In this document: in pieces, positions 10,974-23,900 of the stretch | Position numbering within the stretch: position 1 is the first letter of the stretch | Layout of the letters: each line of letters begins with the position of its first letter | Assembly: GCA_034509755.1 (NCBI GenBank) | Contig: CM067549.1 | Coordinates: forward strand, 46,242,052-46,306,051 | Source of the DNA: Anisodus tanguticus | Lineage: Eukaryota; Streptophyta; Magnoliopsida; Solanales; Solanaceae | Direction of reading: 5' to 3' | DNA: 64,000 nt | Program-made: the position numbers and the translations under genes | The notes under the pieces: model-generated | What the model was told of the DNA's origin: nothing | The model's input: only the letters and a program-made list of their open reading frames with translations | The model's database searches: none

Positions 10974-11630
10974 ATGGCATTGTATTTGTATGTGACTCAT
11001 TATCACGGACAAAATATTCATTTTCCGGTTGTCAAAAATACAGCTCGGGTTTGTCACACTCAATCAACAATCAGACAGCGTGATACGCCTATTTACATTA
11101 GTTGGCATTTCCCTCCTCCGGAGTTTATTAAGATCAACACTACAAAAGTTTCATGCCTAATTCAGAATTATCGAGATTTGGAGGCATTGCACGAGATGAT
11201 AAAGGAAGGTGGCTGGGCGAATTCTACGACAGACTTAGTATGAGAGCAACGTCAAGCCTTACACCGAGTTATAGGCTATACACGACTGCTTAAACTTACT
11301 GACAAATTACAACTTGAAGAAGGTTATTATTATTATTGAAACAGACTCGAGCGAAGTCTTAATGTTGCTGAGTGTGAGTGATATCGTGGAAAGTCACCCT
11401 GATCATGCCGTGATAAAAGAATGTGGGCGTCTCATGTCCGAGCTCGAGATTTCACTGCTTCACACTTTGAGACAAGGTAACAATTGAGCAGATCACTTTT
11501 CAAAGTTGGAAAGATAGCAAAACCAAGATTTGGTGATATTACATTGTCCACCACATTCCATGCATCAATTGCTTCTCGCGGACATGGCTTACTTAGCATA
11601 TGCTAGATACCCAAAACATGTAACTTAATA
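10974..11630 (+). pseudogene. RNase H-like (RVT_3 type) protein, frameshifted
   Basis: Plants carry many small proteins with an RNase H fold related to that of non-LTR retroelements. Here the frame from ATG 10974 runs to WHFPPPEFIKINTTK. After a shift near 11150-11180 a second frame continues with GGIARDDKGRWLGEFYDR. After a further shift near 11272-11305 a third frame gives KKVIIIIETDSSEVLMLL and an LRQGNN-like end. These match the usual order of the family: a W-PPP-G--K-N-DGA start, a GG-IRD-GW strand, an I-VETDS strand, and an REGN-AD helix. The first acidic residue of the active site is not visible in the broken region. A TATA box and a short leader lie upstream, so it may once have been an expressed gene. 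Homology calls here are from pattern recognition. Confidence 0.6.
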
Positions 11631-11884
11631 TGGAATAAGACAAAAAAAATATGAAATTGTATCATTTGTATAAATATTACTCCTAAAATGAATACAATGT
11701 CGAAATATCATTTTCTAATGTACGAGCATAATTTTTACTCAGTAGCACTTCTATTATTTATCCTAACCGAAAATACTACCATGATTGTTTACACCTTAAG
11801 TAAATGTGTTAAATATACACAATATAGTGTGTATAGTGTGTATATTTAACAAAATGTTTACCTTCTTTTTAGAGTAACAAATTA
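11631..11884. other. Short AT-rich spacer
   Basis: No gene was seen. A short palindromic unit of ACACAATATAGTGTGTATAG type lies at 11817-11840. Confidence 0.4.
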
Positions 11885-11886
11885 TA

Positions 11887-12152
11887 CTCCTTCCGTTTAC
11901 TTTTATTTATCCATTTTTAATTTTACACGCCCTAGAAAATTAATAAATAAAGTATACCTATATTAATTGGTGTATAGTCTCAATAAACTTGAAAATAATT
12001 TAGAAAAGAGTAATTAATTTCGGGGTAAAACAAGAAAACAATTGTCTTTCTCTTGATATGGTGTAAAATTGAAAATTTATTTTAAAGATGTGGACAAGTA
12101 AAAATAAAAATTTATTATTAATATAGCGGATAAGTAAAAATAAACGAGGGAG
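11887..12152. mobile_element. Stowaway-like MITE
   Basis: The 266-bp element has terminal inverted repeats starting CTCCTTCCGTTTACTTTTA on the left and the complementary AAGTAAAAATAAACGAGGGAG on the right. It is flanked by TA dinucleotides (11885-11886 and 12153-12154). CTCCYTCCGT ends and TA duplication are diagnostic for Stowaway (Tc1/Mariner) MITEs. Confidence 0.85.
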
Positions 12153-12379
12153 TACATGTTAATCTTTTTCGTATCATTTCAATTACTCGTTTTGGGTAGT
12201 TAACAAAGAGATGTCCTTCCAACTATACACAACTACAGTGAAATTCATAAAACTGAAAAAAGGAAATTGAGAGTATTTGGTATGACGAAAATGTTTTTCG
12301 AAAAATGTTTATTGAAAAGTGTTTGATTCTCAAAATTTCCCCCATCTTTTTAATATCAAAATGGGGGAAACTAATAGCT

Positions 12380-12737
12380 TGTTTGGTCAAATTTATTTTT
12401 CTCTAAAAATGTTTATTTTTTTCAATAAGTGCTTATTTATTTTTTTTTAAAAAGAGGTGTTTGACCAAGTTTTTGGGAGAAAATAAGTACGTCTGGGGAG
12501 TAGCAGAAACAGTTTTTCAGAAGTTTAAAAAAACAGCTTTTGCCCAAAAGTATTTTTTTGAAAAACACTTTTGAGAAAAATACACTTAGAAGCACTTTTT
12601 AAAAGCTTGACCAAATACTAATTGCTTCTCAAAAGTGCTTTTAAAATTAATTGACCAAACACAAATTGCTTTTCGCCAAAAGTAATTTAAAAAAAATATT
12701 TTTAAAAATAAAATAATTTTAGAAGCTTGACCAAACA
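12380..12737. mobile_element. TIR element (MITE-like)
   Basis: An 11-bp perfect terminal inverted repeat TGTTTGGTCAA/TTGACCAAACA bounds a 358-bp AT-rich non-coding segment that also contains internal AAAAGTGCTTTT and CTTGACCAAA units. No clear target duplication was found. It ends with TGTTTGG like the element at 8878-9497, which may mean a common superfamily. Confidence 0.6.
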
Positions 12738-13096
12738 TGTTATAACTCCTTACTTTTGGTGGAAATAATTTTCCTTACAACTATCTCAATTTTTTAGATT
12801 CATATTGTTGCTGCAATCAAACTCTTAGAAATTATAATTAATATTTAATACTCAATCAGAACATTATCTAGTTTGCTGACATTGTTGTCCATCTTTAATA
12901 GTAAAACATCTTTTCCGAATTTTTTAATCACACTAATAAATCACCGAAAAATATTTTGAAAAGAAAATATTTCCATAAAATAAGTAAGTTTTTGGAAAAT
13001 ATTTTCAATCATACCAAACAGATATTATGTATTTTACAAAAAATATTACATTTAAAATATTTTCAAATCATCAAATTGAAAATCCTTTTTAGGCGC
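12738..13096. other. AT-rich DNA upstream of RPS17
   Basis: No coding or repeat structure is clear. Several AAAATATTTTC-type short inverted units occur at 12940-13080. Confidence 0.4.
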
Positions 13097-13145
13097 GGCC
13101 CAAAATCATTGGCCCAAAAAGGGGGAAGAGATACTAAAACCCTAA
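13097..13145 (+). promoter_or_regulatory. Site II elements and telo-box of the RPS17 promoter
   Basis: Two GGCCCA (TGGGCC on the other strand) site II motifs lie at 13097-13102 and 13111-13116. A telo-box AAACCCTAA lies at 13137-13145. This pair of motifs is typical of plant ribosomal-protein and other growth-linked genes, where TCP factors bind site II. No TATA box is evident, as is common for such promoters. The transcript probably begins at or just after the telo-box. Confidence 0.75.
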
Positions 13146-13238
13146 TCTCCTTTGATTGCTTCTCTTCTATTTTTTCCGCTGTAAGCATCCATTTGCTCTG
13201 TTGCCGCCCTCGAGTCCTCTCCTGCTCCAAATCTTCAA

Positions 13239-13958
13239 GTAATTTTCGTTTATTTTTCCTGAAAATCGATAAATTTCTATATCAACTTTGAATGTTTAAT
13301 GAATATATTCTAGTTACATGTTTGTGGATCTATTTATATGTGATCTTGTTTAGGCTAAATGATTGTGTCGTTTGTATTTTAAGGCTAATACTGAGACGAA
13401 ATGTATAATTAAACAAATGGCACTTAGTTTTTTTCTAATTTGAAGGGGACAGAAGTTTTGTTAGTCAATTAATATGGCTAATCATGATTGTAGTATGAAC
13501 CAACAGAAAAGAAGGTAGGATAAACGATCTTGTTTAGTACTAATAGGATTAGGTATATCTGTTTCGTAGGAGTGTTGCACCTCATTAGGTTGAGTAACTA
13601 TCCTGTTCATTGGAATGGTTCTCTGAATCTCTTTAACATATTCTAGTAGTTCTTGAGTTGGATATTTTTGCTTTTTATTGATTTATTTGAGTAATGCTTG
13701 GCTTGTTCTGTGATATGCTTTAGAAGTCAATAATTTATAAGTAGTAGTATTTGGACTGATTTAAGCCCTAATAGAGTGCATAGTTAGCGAGGATTCATTT
13801 AATTGACCCTAACTTTGTTTGTTACTGAGGCACTATAGTCGGTTGATTATTTTGGTACCTTGTGATTAACTGATTCATAATTATCCAGTTCAACATCTAG
13901 ATTACTAGGAAGAACTGTGTAACAGTAAAGTAAATTTCTTATTTCGTTTATTTAACAG
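13239..13958 (+). other. 5'UTR intron of RPS17
   Basis: The acceptor TTTAACAG ends at 13958, 28 nt before the ATG. The donor is either GTAATT at 13239 or GTAAGC at 13181; both read as plausible plant sites and the choice needs cDNA. Leader introns are usual in plant ribosomal-protein genes. Confidence 0.55.
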
Positions 13959-13986
13959 GGTTTCATACTAAGAAGCTTCAGCAAGG

Positions 13987-14424
13987 ATGGGTCGTGTACG
14001 CACCAAGACCGTGAAGAAGTCATCCAGACAGGTAATTGAGAGGTACTACTCAAAGATGACCTTGGATTTCCACACCAACAAGAAGATCTTGGAGGAAGTT
14101 GCCATCATTCCTTCAAAGCGTCTCCGCAACAAGATTGCTGGTTTCTCCACCCACCTTATGAAGCGTATTCAGAAGGGACCTGTTAGAGGTATCTCCCTGA
14201 AATTGCAAGAGGAGGAGCGTGAGAGACGTATGGACTTTGTTCCTGATGAGTCTGCCATTAAGACTGATCTGATCGAGGTCGACAAGGAGACCCTTGACAT
14301 GCTTTCAGCCCTTGGTATGTCTGACCTTCCCGGTGTTGTCAAGCAGGCTGCAGAACCACAAGCAATAGCAGCTCTCCCAACCTATGGTCGTGGTGCTGGT
14401 GGTTTTGGTGGCAGGAAATACTAA
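13987..14424 (+). CDS. RPS17: 40S ribosomal protein S17 (eS17)
   Basis: The 145-codon uninterrupted frame starts MGRVRTKTVKK and ends GGFGGRKY. It is a component of the cytosolic small ribosomal subunit, located in the head/beak area of the 40S particle. The N-terminal basic helical part (VIERYYSKMTLDFHTNKK, residues about 17-34) and the conserved GISLKLQEEERERRMD segment (residues about 74-89) are typical of eS17. The length agrees with the plant family (about 140-145 aa). The frame is well preserved, with GC-richer codon use than its surroundings. Upstream are a telo-box, two site II motifs and a leader intron, the standard architecture for plant ribosomal-protein genes. No breaks or odd residues were noticed. 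Confidence 0.97.
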   Translation: MGRVRTKTVKKSSRQVIERYYSKMTLDFHTNKKILEEVAIIPSKRLRNKIAGFSTHLMKRIQKGPVRGISLKLQEEERERRMDFVPDESAIKTDLIEVDKETLDMLSALGMSDLPGVVKQAAEPQAIAALPTYGRGAGGFGGRKY

Positions 14425-15182
14425 GATTCTAGAATATGATGTTGTGAACAAACTTAAAATGAATTTTTGGTAGACTATATGTTCTAGTTCTCCCTAATTT
14501 TGTTCTTCAAGGATTGTTAGAGGCCAAGTTCATGTTATTTAGTTTTTGAGAGATGATGGTGAACTCTTGAATCTTGGTTCTAAATGCACGCAAGTTATTT
14601 CATTAATTACAGTTGCTGCTGGAGAGTTACGTGATGCATTTTCATTCTATTTTCATTCTTACGTTTAGTCGATCCATTTCAGTGTATCTTCTCAAGAAGG
14701 GTCATTCTTTTCCTTTATAATTTTCTTTATTGGTGGCATTAGTCTTATGGCTTATAACTGAAAACCGAAAGCATCGATTTACAAGGGGTATATTTGCTCT
14801 TTAGAGCATGCATAGGAAATGGCTGATGTGCTTTCTGCATTTCTTGATCTTTTGGTAAGATATACTATCTAGAGAAGTCAAAAGAGGTTGGCTTCTGTTT
14901 CGTATAGCAGCAGAAATTTGCCTTTAGGCTTTAGTTTCATGCACTCAGGATTATATTACTTGTATTTCCATATGATTTTTTTTCACAACCTTTTCTCTGA
15001 ATCTGGGATTGGATTTCTTTAGAATCAGTGTTATCCTGTTTAGTCCTACCTTATGTTGCTAATGTAATGATATGATGTTCCGACCTAGTCATCGTGCTCT
15101 CATCCAAGCCCTCTCTTAGTATTGAAAGAGGTTTAGTGCCAAGAAAAAACTGTTTAAATTTACGGAATTAACAAAATGAAAG
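14425..15182 (+). other. RPS17 3'UTR and intergenic DNA
   Basis: The first ~250 bp are T-rich and likely include the RPS17 3'UTR. I saw no clear AATAAA near the end. Nothing else was recognised before the target duplication of the RTE element at 15183. Confidence 0.4.
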
Positions 15183-15193
15183 ATTAAGACAAG

Positions 15194-17191
15194 TGATGGG
15201 GAAAAGAAGTTGTACAGGTTAGCCAAGGCGAGAGAGAGGAGGGCACGTGATTTGGATCAAGTGAAGTGCATCAAGGACGAGGATGATAAAGTATTGGTGG
15301 AGGAGTCACTCATTAGACGGAAATGACAGTCATACTTCCATAAACTCTTGAACGAGGAGGGGGATAGGGTCATTGGGTTGGGAGAAATGGAGCAACCTGA
15401 GAGGTGTCACATTTTTGGGCATTGTAAGAGTATCGAGGTTGAGGAGGTCAAAAGGGTTATTAGTAGGATGCGTCGGGGAAGAGCGACCGGGCCTGACGAG
15501 ATTCCGGTGGAATTTTGGAAGTGCGTTGGCAAAGCGGGTTTGGAATGACTGACTGAGTTGTTTAATGTTATTTTTTGGACGATGAAGATGTCCGAGGAAT
15601 GGAGGTGGAGTACAATGATCCCTTTATATAAGAACAAGGGTGACATTAAGAATTGCAATAACTATAGGGGTATTAAGTTGATAAGCCATAGTATGAAAGT
15701 CTTGGAGAGGGTGGTGGAGTTGAGGGTGAGGAAGAGTGTGTCTATTTAGGAGAATCAATATGGATTCATGCTGGGGCGCTCGACTACATAAGTCATTCAT
15801 ATGGTAAAGAGACTAGTGGAGCAGTATAGGGAGACGAAGAAGGACTTACATATGATGTTCATTGACCTAGAAAAGACATACGATAAAGTCCCACGAGAGA
15901 TTCTTTGGAGATACTTGGAGGCTAGTGGGTACTTATGGCATATACTAGGGCGATTAAGGACATGTATGATGGAGCCAAGACCGGGGTAATGACAGTGGTA
16001 GGAAACTCTGAGCACTTCCCGATCGTGATGGGGTTGCACTAGGGTTAGCTCTTAGCTCGTTTTTATTTACCTTGGTGATGAATATTTTGACGTGGCAAAT
16101 TCAAGGTAAAAGGCCGTGGTGTATGTTATTTGCGGATGACATAGTTTTGATTGAGGAGACTCGCGGTGGAGTTAATGCTAAGCTGGAGGTTTGGAAACAG
16201 ACCCTTGAATCTAAAGGGTTCAGGTTGAGTAGGACTAAGACAGAATAGTTGGAGTGCAAGTTCATTGAAGTAGAACATGAGGCTGGCGTGAAAGTGAGTC
16301 TTGATACCCAAGTCATTCAAAAGAGAGAGAGTTTCAAATATCTTGGGTTTATTATCCAAGATAATGGGGAAATTGATAAAGATGTCACACATCGTATTGG
16401 TGCAAGATGAATTAAATGGAGACTTGCATCTGGAGTCTTGTGTGATAAGAAGGTCCCAGCGAAACTGAAAGACAAGTTCTACAGAATGGTGGTTAGACCT
16501 ACTATGTTGTATGTGGCAGAGTGTTGACCAGTGAAGAACTCTCACGTTCAGAATATGACGGTGGCGGAGATGAAGATGTTACGGTGGATGTGTGGGCATA
16601 TGAGTAGATATAAGATTAGGAATGAAGATATTCAGAATAAGGTGGGGGTGGCCTCGATGAAGAACAACATGTGAAGAGGAGATGCACGGATGCTCCAGTG
16701 CGAAGGTGTGAGAGGTTGGCTATGGATGATTTAAGGAGAGGGAGAGGTAGGCCGAAGAAGTATTGGGGAGAGGTGATTAGACAAGACATGACCAGTTTCA
16801 GCTCACCGAGAAAATGACCTTAGATAAAGGATTATGGAGGACACAGATCAGGGTAGAAGGCTAGTAGGTAGTTGCGCGTTGTCACACCTAGTAGTACTCT
16901 GGTAGTTTCTTGTTCTTTGATTTCTATTAGTATTTGTTGTTTCTTGTATTTTGATTGTCATATGATTTCGTGGTAGTTACATTATTGTTCCTTTTTCATA
17001 TTGATGTATCATGCTTTACCCAGTATTTTCCATAACTCTTTACTGCTTTTTTTTCTTTTTCTGGACTGCTCTAGTTTATGTTTCTTCGAGCCGAGGGTCT
17101 ATCGAAAATAATTTCTCTACCTTCACAGGTAGAAGTAAGATCTGCGTATATTTTACCTCTTCAGACCCCCACTTTATGAGTTGTTGTAAAA
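15194..17191 (+). mobile_element. RTE-type LINE, 5'-truncated and degenerate
   Basis: The reverse transcriptase reads in order: the pre-RT linker (GRATGPDEIPVEFWK near 15479-15523), LYKNKGDIKNCNNYRGI (15624-15674), motif A with FIDLEKTYDKVPREI (about 15859-15903), the catalytic FADD box (16130-16141), and the LRWMCGH segment (about 16580-16600). In-frame stops occur at about 15547, 15748, 15790, 16040 and 16246, with frame changes as well, so it is dead. An 11-bp target duplication ATTAAGACAAG flanks it (15183-15193 and 17192-17202). The endonuclease domain is missing, showing 5' truncation. The 3' tail ends with a GTTGTTG motif, typical of RTE elements. Confidence 0.85.
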
Positions 17192-17202
17192 ATTAAGACA
17201 AG

Positions 17203-17989
17203 AAATATGAAGTTCCATTAAAACGAAAGGAAAACAAATTTTAGAAAAAGGAGCTGAAGGAAGGTTAAGGAGGGACAATAGATACCATACCTTAGCTTCA
17301 AGTGGTTAAATACCATACATTATTTGGTGCGGTGTAAAATATCATTTCACAATATCACCCGAAGAGAACTCCAAAGAGTACATGGGATGCACAAAAATAA
17401 ATTTCTTTCAAATGTAACACTATGATATGACTAGGATTCAATTTATATTCATTGACATGTAATTAAATTTTTACACCATAAATACAAAAGAATACTCCTT
17501 TATTTTTGAAGTTACTAATTTCATTTATTATAAAAAATTATTTATAAATATTTTTTAAGTAAATAGATAGCATAAATAATATTTACAGTCTGCAAATTAC
17601 AGATTTTTTTTGGATTTTCATTCCAGGTTACAAACTCGCTTTAGGGCCGATTAAGCTAAATTCGCTTGAAAACTTCAATGTGACTCCATTCTTGAAGCTT
17701 GAATTCGAGACTAAAAATGAAGGGGTACTTATCATTCTACCACACCCTTTGTGACTTAAATTTGGATTGATTAAGATGAGCATATGAATCTCGAATTTTT
17801 ATCATAAAAAATTATGATTGAATAGATAAAATTGCGAATTCAAATTAATCCCTGCCCCAATGGGAATATCATAGGGAAACAAAAGAAAGATTTCTTTGGT
17901 CGTTAAATTAGGCAAATAAATTGCCAAAATTGCCCCTAAAGCGCCACAGACCATGTTAACATTATGAAACTGTCAACACTAGAGTTGAG
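17203..17989. other. Intergenic DNA and probable PPR4 promoter region
   Basis: AT-rich, with no recognised element. The PPR4 start codon follows at 17990. No convincing TATA box was seen. Confidence 0.4.
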
Positions 17990-20900
17990 ATGATGATAAT
18001 GGACAACATTATCTTCTCCCTCTCCTCCACCTCACACTTCTCTCCTTCTCCACCACCCTTCACCACCTCCATCCTCACCTGTAAACACCACCCCACCACC
18101 CTCTCCCTCAAATCCTCCTCCTCCTCTGACTCCCCTGATAAACCCACCACCTCCACCAGTCGCCCCACCACCACCAACAGTAAACCCCTTAATACCCCTC
18201 TTTCTCATAATCTTGAGTTTACCAAAAAACCCTTAAAACTTCTCCTTAATTCCCCTCCTTCCACCACCACCAACAACAAGCCCCTTAATACCACCCCTCT
18301 TCATAATCTTGAAGTTACTAAAAACCCCTTAAAAATCCTCCTTAATTCCCCTCATGCCACTTCACCACCCCCACCACCAACAACCCTCACTAACAAACTT
18401 TGGTTATCCAACAAACTCTCACCACCCCCACCCCAACCACCCTCATTAGTTCCTAATGAAGAAAGTGAAAGTGGGAGTGATTTGGACAACTTAGATGTCA
18501 AGGAAATGCAAAAAAGTAGTGAATTTAGGGGAAAAGGTAAAATATTTATAGGGAATTTACCATTATGGGTGAAAAAAAAGGAGCTAGGTGAGTTCTTTAG
18601 GCAATTTGGGCCAATCAAGAATGTGATTTTAATAAAGGGTCATCACGAAACCGAAATGAATAAAGGGTTTGGTTTTGTGATATATGGGGGAGCAACGGCA
18701 GAAAAGGCGGCAATGAAGGCTGTGGAGTTTGATGGGGTTGAGTTTCATGGGAGGGTGTTGACGATTAAGTTGGATGATGGGAGGAGAATGAAGGTGAAAA
18801 CCGAGGAAAGGAAGAGGTGGGTGGAAGGAGAAGATGATGTGGAGCATAGGTCTAAGTGGCATGAGGAGAGGGAAGGGTCTAGAAATAATTTTAGGAAGGT
18901 TCTTGATACACAGCCGGAGAATTGGCAGGCTGTCGTGCAAGCTTTCGAGAGAATCAAGAAGGTATTATGTTTACTGAGATGCCCTCAGTTTACTTTGCTT
19001 GCATTGCTTTAGCCCCTTGAAGTGTAATTCTAGTAAAATTATGAAAACAATGAAGTACGATAAGGAATTGGGATTGGCATTATGTCGTATAGGATTTAGT
19101 TCTTATAGAAACACTTTTGGTGTCAGCTTTGTATTGCTAATGTATTTCTACTGATGAGGATGTGATAGTCTTGGCCGTATTAGCAAAGCTATAAACCAAA
19201 TTCCTAAGTGACGTAGGTTGTGAACATGTTTTTACTTGGTTCTTTTTCTTGCGCCTTAGAGAGTTTATTGATTGACTCATTTCTTTATGCCCGAGAGTCT
19301 TGGAATTTAGGACAAAGTATCATTCTGAACCTGACATGCTAATAAAGTTACCATTATTAGGCTGCAAAACAAAGGGAATTCATTTTCTTTCCAGTAGAAT
19401 TTTGGTGACACCAAAGAATGTTCAATTTTCCATGCATTTTGGAAAATTGAACAGAAGAATGCAGTAATACAGTGTTGTTCAGAACAATGTTAATATAGTG
19501 ATATAAAGTTTCTATGTGATCCTCTAACTCTTAAGCACTACTATATTTGGTCCAAAAGCAAGTCCAAGAGTACTGGATACATAATTCCATATTAGTTCCC
19601 AAACACTTACTTGCTGAGATAGCCATCTTTTTAGTTTAATTATGTATCTTAGTTTTCAGTTGCCTCTTGAAAGATTTTCTCTGTGTTGTTCCTTGTTAGC
19701 TCTAGAACCTACCCATATATCCCAGATACTTATGGAAGATATGATACTCGATTGAGACTTATTACTTACTGCTATGTCCGGCATTTGTGTCCCTTTCCTT
19801 TCATGGTTTGTCTGAAATGGTGTGACTTTTCTTAAAATGAATGCTTCTTTCATTACTCGTTCTTTTACAAGACGGGCTGTTGCATTGACATACTTCATGT
19901 TAAATCTAGATGTTTGAAAAGTCTATATTTATGGTGTAGGAAGAATATTGTATCGGATATGAACTCTATGTTAGATCTTTTGCATTCCTTCGACATGTAG
20001 AAGGAAATTTTCTAGTTTGTACTCTTTCTTGTACCTTCTTGATACTCTTTAATGAAAGCTTTTGCCTTTTTCATTAAAAAAAGTATCTACAGCATTATGT
20101 CATGGCCTACTCTCTTATTAAAAAGCCATAGGAAACAGACGATTTGCGACTGATGGAGAACTAACCAATTATACATCCATTAATATTTATAAAGATTTCT
20201 TCCCCCCAACCAATATGCTTTACCCCGTTTCTTTTTGTTCCCTCACACCCTCAAGTCTGAAATCTCAAGAGACTGTACCTTACTTTTTTACAGAATTACA
20301 GGCATTATTAGTAGTAAAAAAAAGGGGTCGGTAAGTTTGATCATAGAGACCGGTTTACATGAACATTTTATAAGAAGCTTGCTGTCAGAACTATTACACT
20401 TGATGGATTCCATTAATCCTAACATATACTGGTAGTAACATTGAGCCACTTCGATGGATTTTCAATTAATTTTTGTGTCGATGCGCTTGACCAGCAAAAT
20501 GATACTCCCTCCAACCCATTTTATGTAAATGAAAGAGTATTATATATATTAGGATAGAGGTTTTAATATCTCTAAGAATATGATTTCTCCATTAATGCAA
20601 GTTCTGATTATATCACTTACTCTTTTTATTGCTTATCCACAATCTTCAATATGATCATCAAATGACAAAAAGGTCATTTTGTTCTTGCTATATCCCGTAT
20701 TTGTTTGAGTGTCATATGTTTCTCCTCTATAAAACACTGGATTTTACTTCGGTTTACAGGTAATTAGCTAATTTATACTCGAAGTGGGTAAAGTACAACA
20801 TGCTTCTGCAGAGCTCTTGATCATATTCTTTCAGAGGAAGTGATACCTTCTTTTTGTAGCCATCCAGGAAAGAGTTTGGTTTAATGGTGAACTATTATGG

Positions 20901-23900
20901 ACGGCGTGGTGACATGCATCGTGCACGTGAAACCTTTGAAAAGATGCGTGCTCGGGGGATAGAGCCAACCGTTCATGTATATACCAAGTAAGTCCCCTGC
21001 CAAAGTGTTGCTTCAGTTTTAGTTAGTCCTTTATTAAGCAAAATGTTATCGGAAAATTACTCTTTGACAACACTTGTGAGTAGATATACTAAAAGCCAAT
21101 GTATTTTACACCATCCAGTTTCTTGACATTCTTTTCCTTAACTGAAGGCAGTGCTCATTTCCCTCTTCCTCTTCCTCTTCTTATCTATTGATTAGGACAA
21201 GTGACCATGATCCTGGTGGAATACGGTCAATTAATAACTGTCTAGCCTTTTTCTACTTTCTGGTGTTTTTAGTTTTTCTGTTTTTTTGGTATTTTCTTTC
21301 TAATGTTGCATATTCTATTTGGAATCATGCCTAGAATAGAAGTCTTAACTTAATTATGAGTCTTGCCTAGATTTGGAGTTTAGGTGTAGGAGTTACAAAC
21401 AACTGTTCAAACACTTATTTCATTTTAATTATCGATTATTCTCATTATTTTTTAACATAATTCTTGCTGAAAGTTTCTCTTTTGGCAAGGTTTGAAGATG
21501 AGTTCCTTAATTCCTTTATCAATTTCGTAGTTTCTGCTCCATTTCTCTTTTCTCTCTCTTACTTGAAAAAGGATATCTGCCTTCAATGTGTAGGTTGGAA
21601 ATATTTATTTGCACTCTGCTCATTCTCTTACTATGACTAAAGCATCTAGGAACGTTTTACAACTTAACTCATTGGGCTTCAAGTTCGTTGCTCAAAAAGT
21701 TTTAATTTTACCATTTTCTCTGTATTGCTTTTGCAGCCTCATCCATGCTTATGCAGTAGCTAGAGACATGGAAGAAGCACTATCTTGTGTGAGGAGAATG
21801 AAAGATGAAGGAATCGAAATGAGTCTTGTGACTCACAGCATCCTTGTTGATGGATTTGCTAAACTGGGCAATATAGAGTGAGGAATCCACCCACATTTAG
21901 TTGTTGTTAACATAGCGTCGTCTATGGTTATTTCTTCTTTAGAAGCTTTTGTCTAAGTTGGTATTTTGATTTCGCGTTTCCATTGGTTTTTTTAATAAGG
22001 CTGTGTAGTTTGAAAGATTATTGCTCTCATTTTAATCTCGGTTTAGTAATTGACTTTGGAAATGTAACACTAAAAACTGAAGATTGAAGTTAAACAACCT
22101 TAAGTCAACAAACAGTTTTATTGTCCCAGTTCTAAGTTTGGATATCTTAACTGTGCATGATTGTATTATTACTGAATCTTTTGGTGGAAAATAGAAATTT
22201 ATAACTTAATTCTAGGTTGTACATAATGTGTCTATAATTATTAATAGGTCGAGTAATCCTGACCTCAAACTTTGCAGTTTATAATCAAACACATTACCCA
22301 AGTATGATAGGCAAATCATTCTCAACCAAAAAAATGGATGTGTTGAATTTTCAAGTGTTAAGTTGTAGCTAACTGGTAAAGTTGCTTCCATGTGACCAGG
22401 AGGTCACGGGTTCGAGCCGTGGAAACAACCTCTTGCGGAAATACAGGGTAAGGCTACGTACAATAGACCCTTGTGGTCCGGCCCATCCCCGGACCCTGCG
22501 CATAGCGGGAGCTTAGTGCAACGGGCTGCCCTAAGTTGTAGCTAACATAGTAATTTACACATTTCAGTTCAAAGCTAAATAATTATCAATAAAATTTTGA
22601 ATAGCATTTTAAGAAGCGCTTTGTATTTGAATTTGATGTTTCGAAATGATTTTGAATTTTACTTATCATACATATCTATTTTCTAATTGCTCTATACACA
22701 ATTTCAAGTGCTATATTGGCTAAGCCAACACAACCCCTTATGTTTTTGCCTTTTCTCAATGCCTTACTCTGGGGAATGTAAATATCCTGTCTCAAGCTGT
22801 AAGAGTGCTTGCTAGCTTATTGTTGGTTGTTCCTGAAATATTTGAAACTGATTAAATACTGGAATAATATCTCTGATTTGAGGTCAATACATGGTACCTA
22901 AAACAATGTCTTCACACTAAAGCTAGATTTGTGCTATCAAGCTTTTCTGGAGAAACTAGTTGTCTCTACTTTTATTTGGGTTACTTGGTGAGCACCTTGT
23001 TCCTAATCTGTCATTTCTCTTTCGTGTTTGTGGAAGAGCTGCAGAGCGATGGTTTAAGGAGGCTAAAGAGAGGCATCCGACTTTAAATGCTATTATATAT
23101 GGCAGCATCATCTATGCTAACTGGTGTGTTTTCATTGAATTTTAGCCTTTCCGCTTTTCAATTTTAAGTTGGTGTTTGTTCTGGTCTTATATTATCATGC
23201 AACTTCAAACTTGCAAACCATTTTTCTAATTCCCACTGTTTGCTGAAATTCTACTTCCATGTTAATGTCATTTGTTTGGTTTTTCAATGAACTGACAGCC
23301 AAACATGCAATATGGACCGAGCCGAAGAGTTGGTTAGGGAGATGGAAGAACAAGGTATTGATGCTCCAATTGACATCTATCATATCATGATGGATGGTTA
23401 TACTTCGACAGGAAATGAGGATAAATGTCTCATTGTATTTGATAGACTTAAGGTAAGTATTATTCAGTATAACTTACCAGTTTCTCAAAAAAAGAATTAT
23501 TCAGTATAACTGCGTACATGAATGGAACTTATAACTTATGCTTGGTCAAATTTTTTTCTGTACTACATAAATTTTAGATTGGTATGAAAAATTGTCAACA
23601 TACAAACTGAATGCATGACGTTGGTGTTTAATATGATTTGTCCCCATACATTATACGTATCTATTATAGGTCAGCTATCGTAGGTACTTCATTAAGAATG
23701 GGAAGTATGAATTGTTTGGAACTTCAGTAAGAGAAGAAAACTCTTCATACAGAAGTAAAATATAAGTGCCTTGTTAGTTTTTCTTAAAAGAAGTGCCTTT
23801 CTGAACAATGCTTTAAAAGGAGAAGAAGTAAAACCTTTCTGACGGTGTTCTGAATATAAGATAGGACTTCTGATTAGAACCTTGCAATGGTCACGGACAG

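Noticed and set aside
22400..22440. Possible tRNA gene (B-box GGTTCGAGCC)
   Set aside because: It belongs to a SINE with a 15-bp target duplication; no cloverleaf can be formed.
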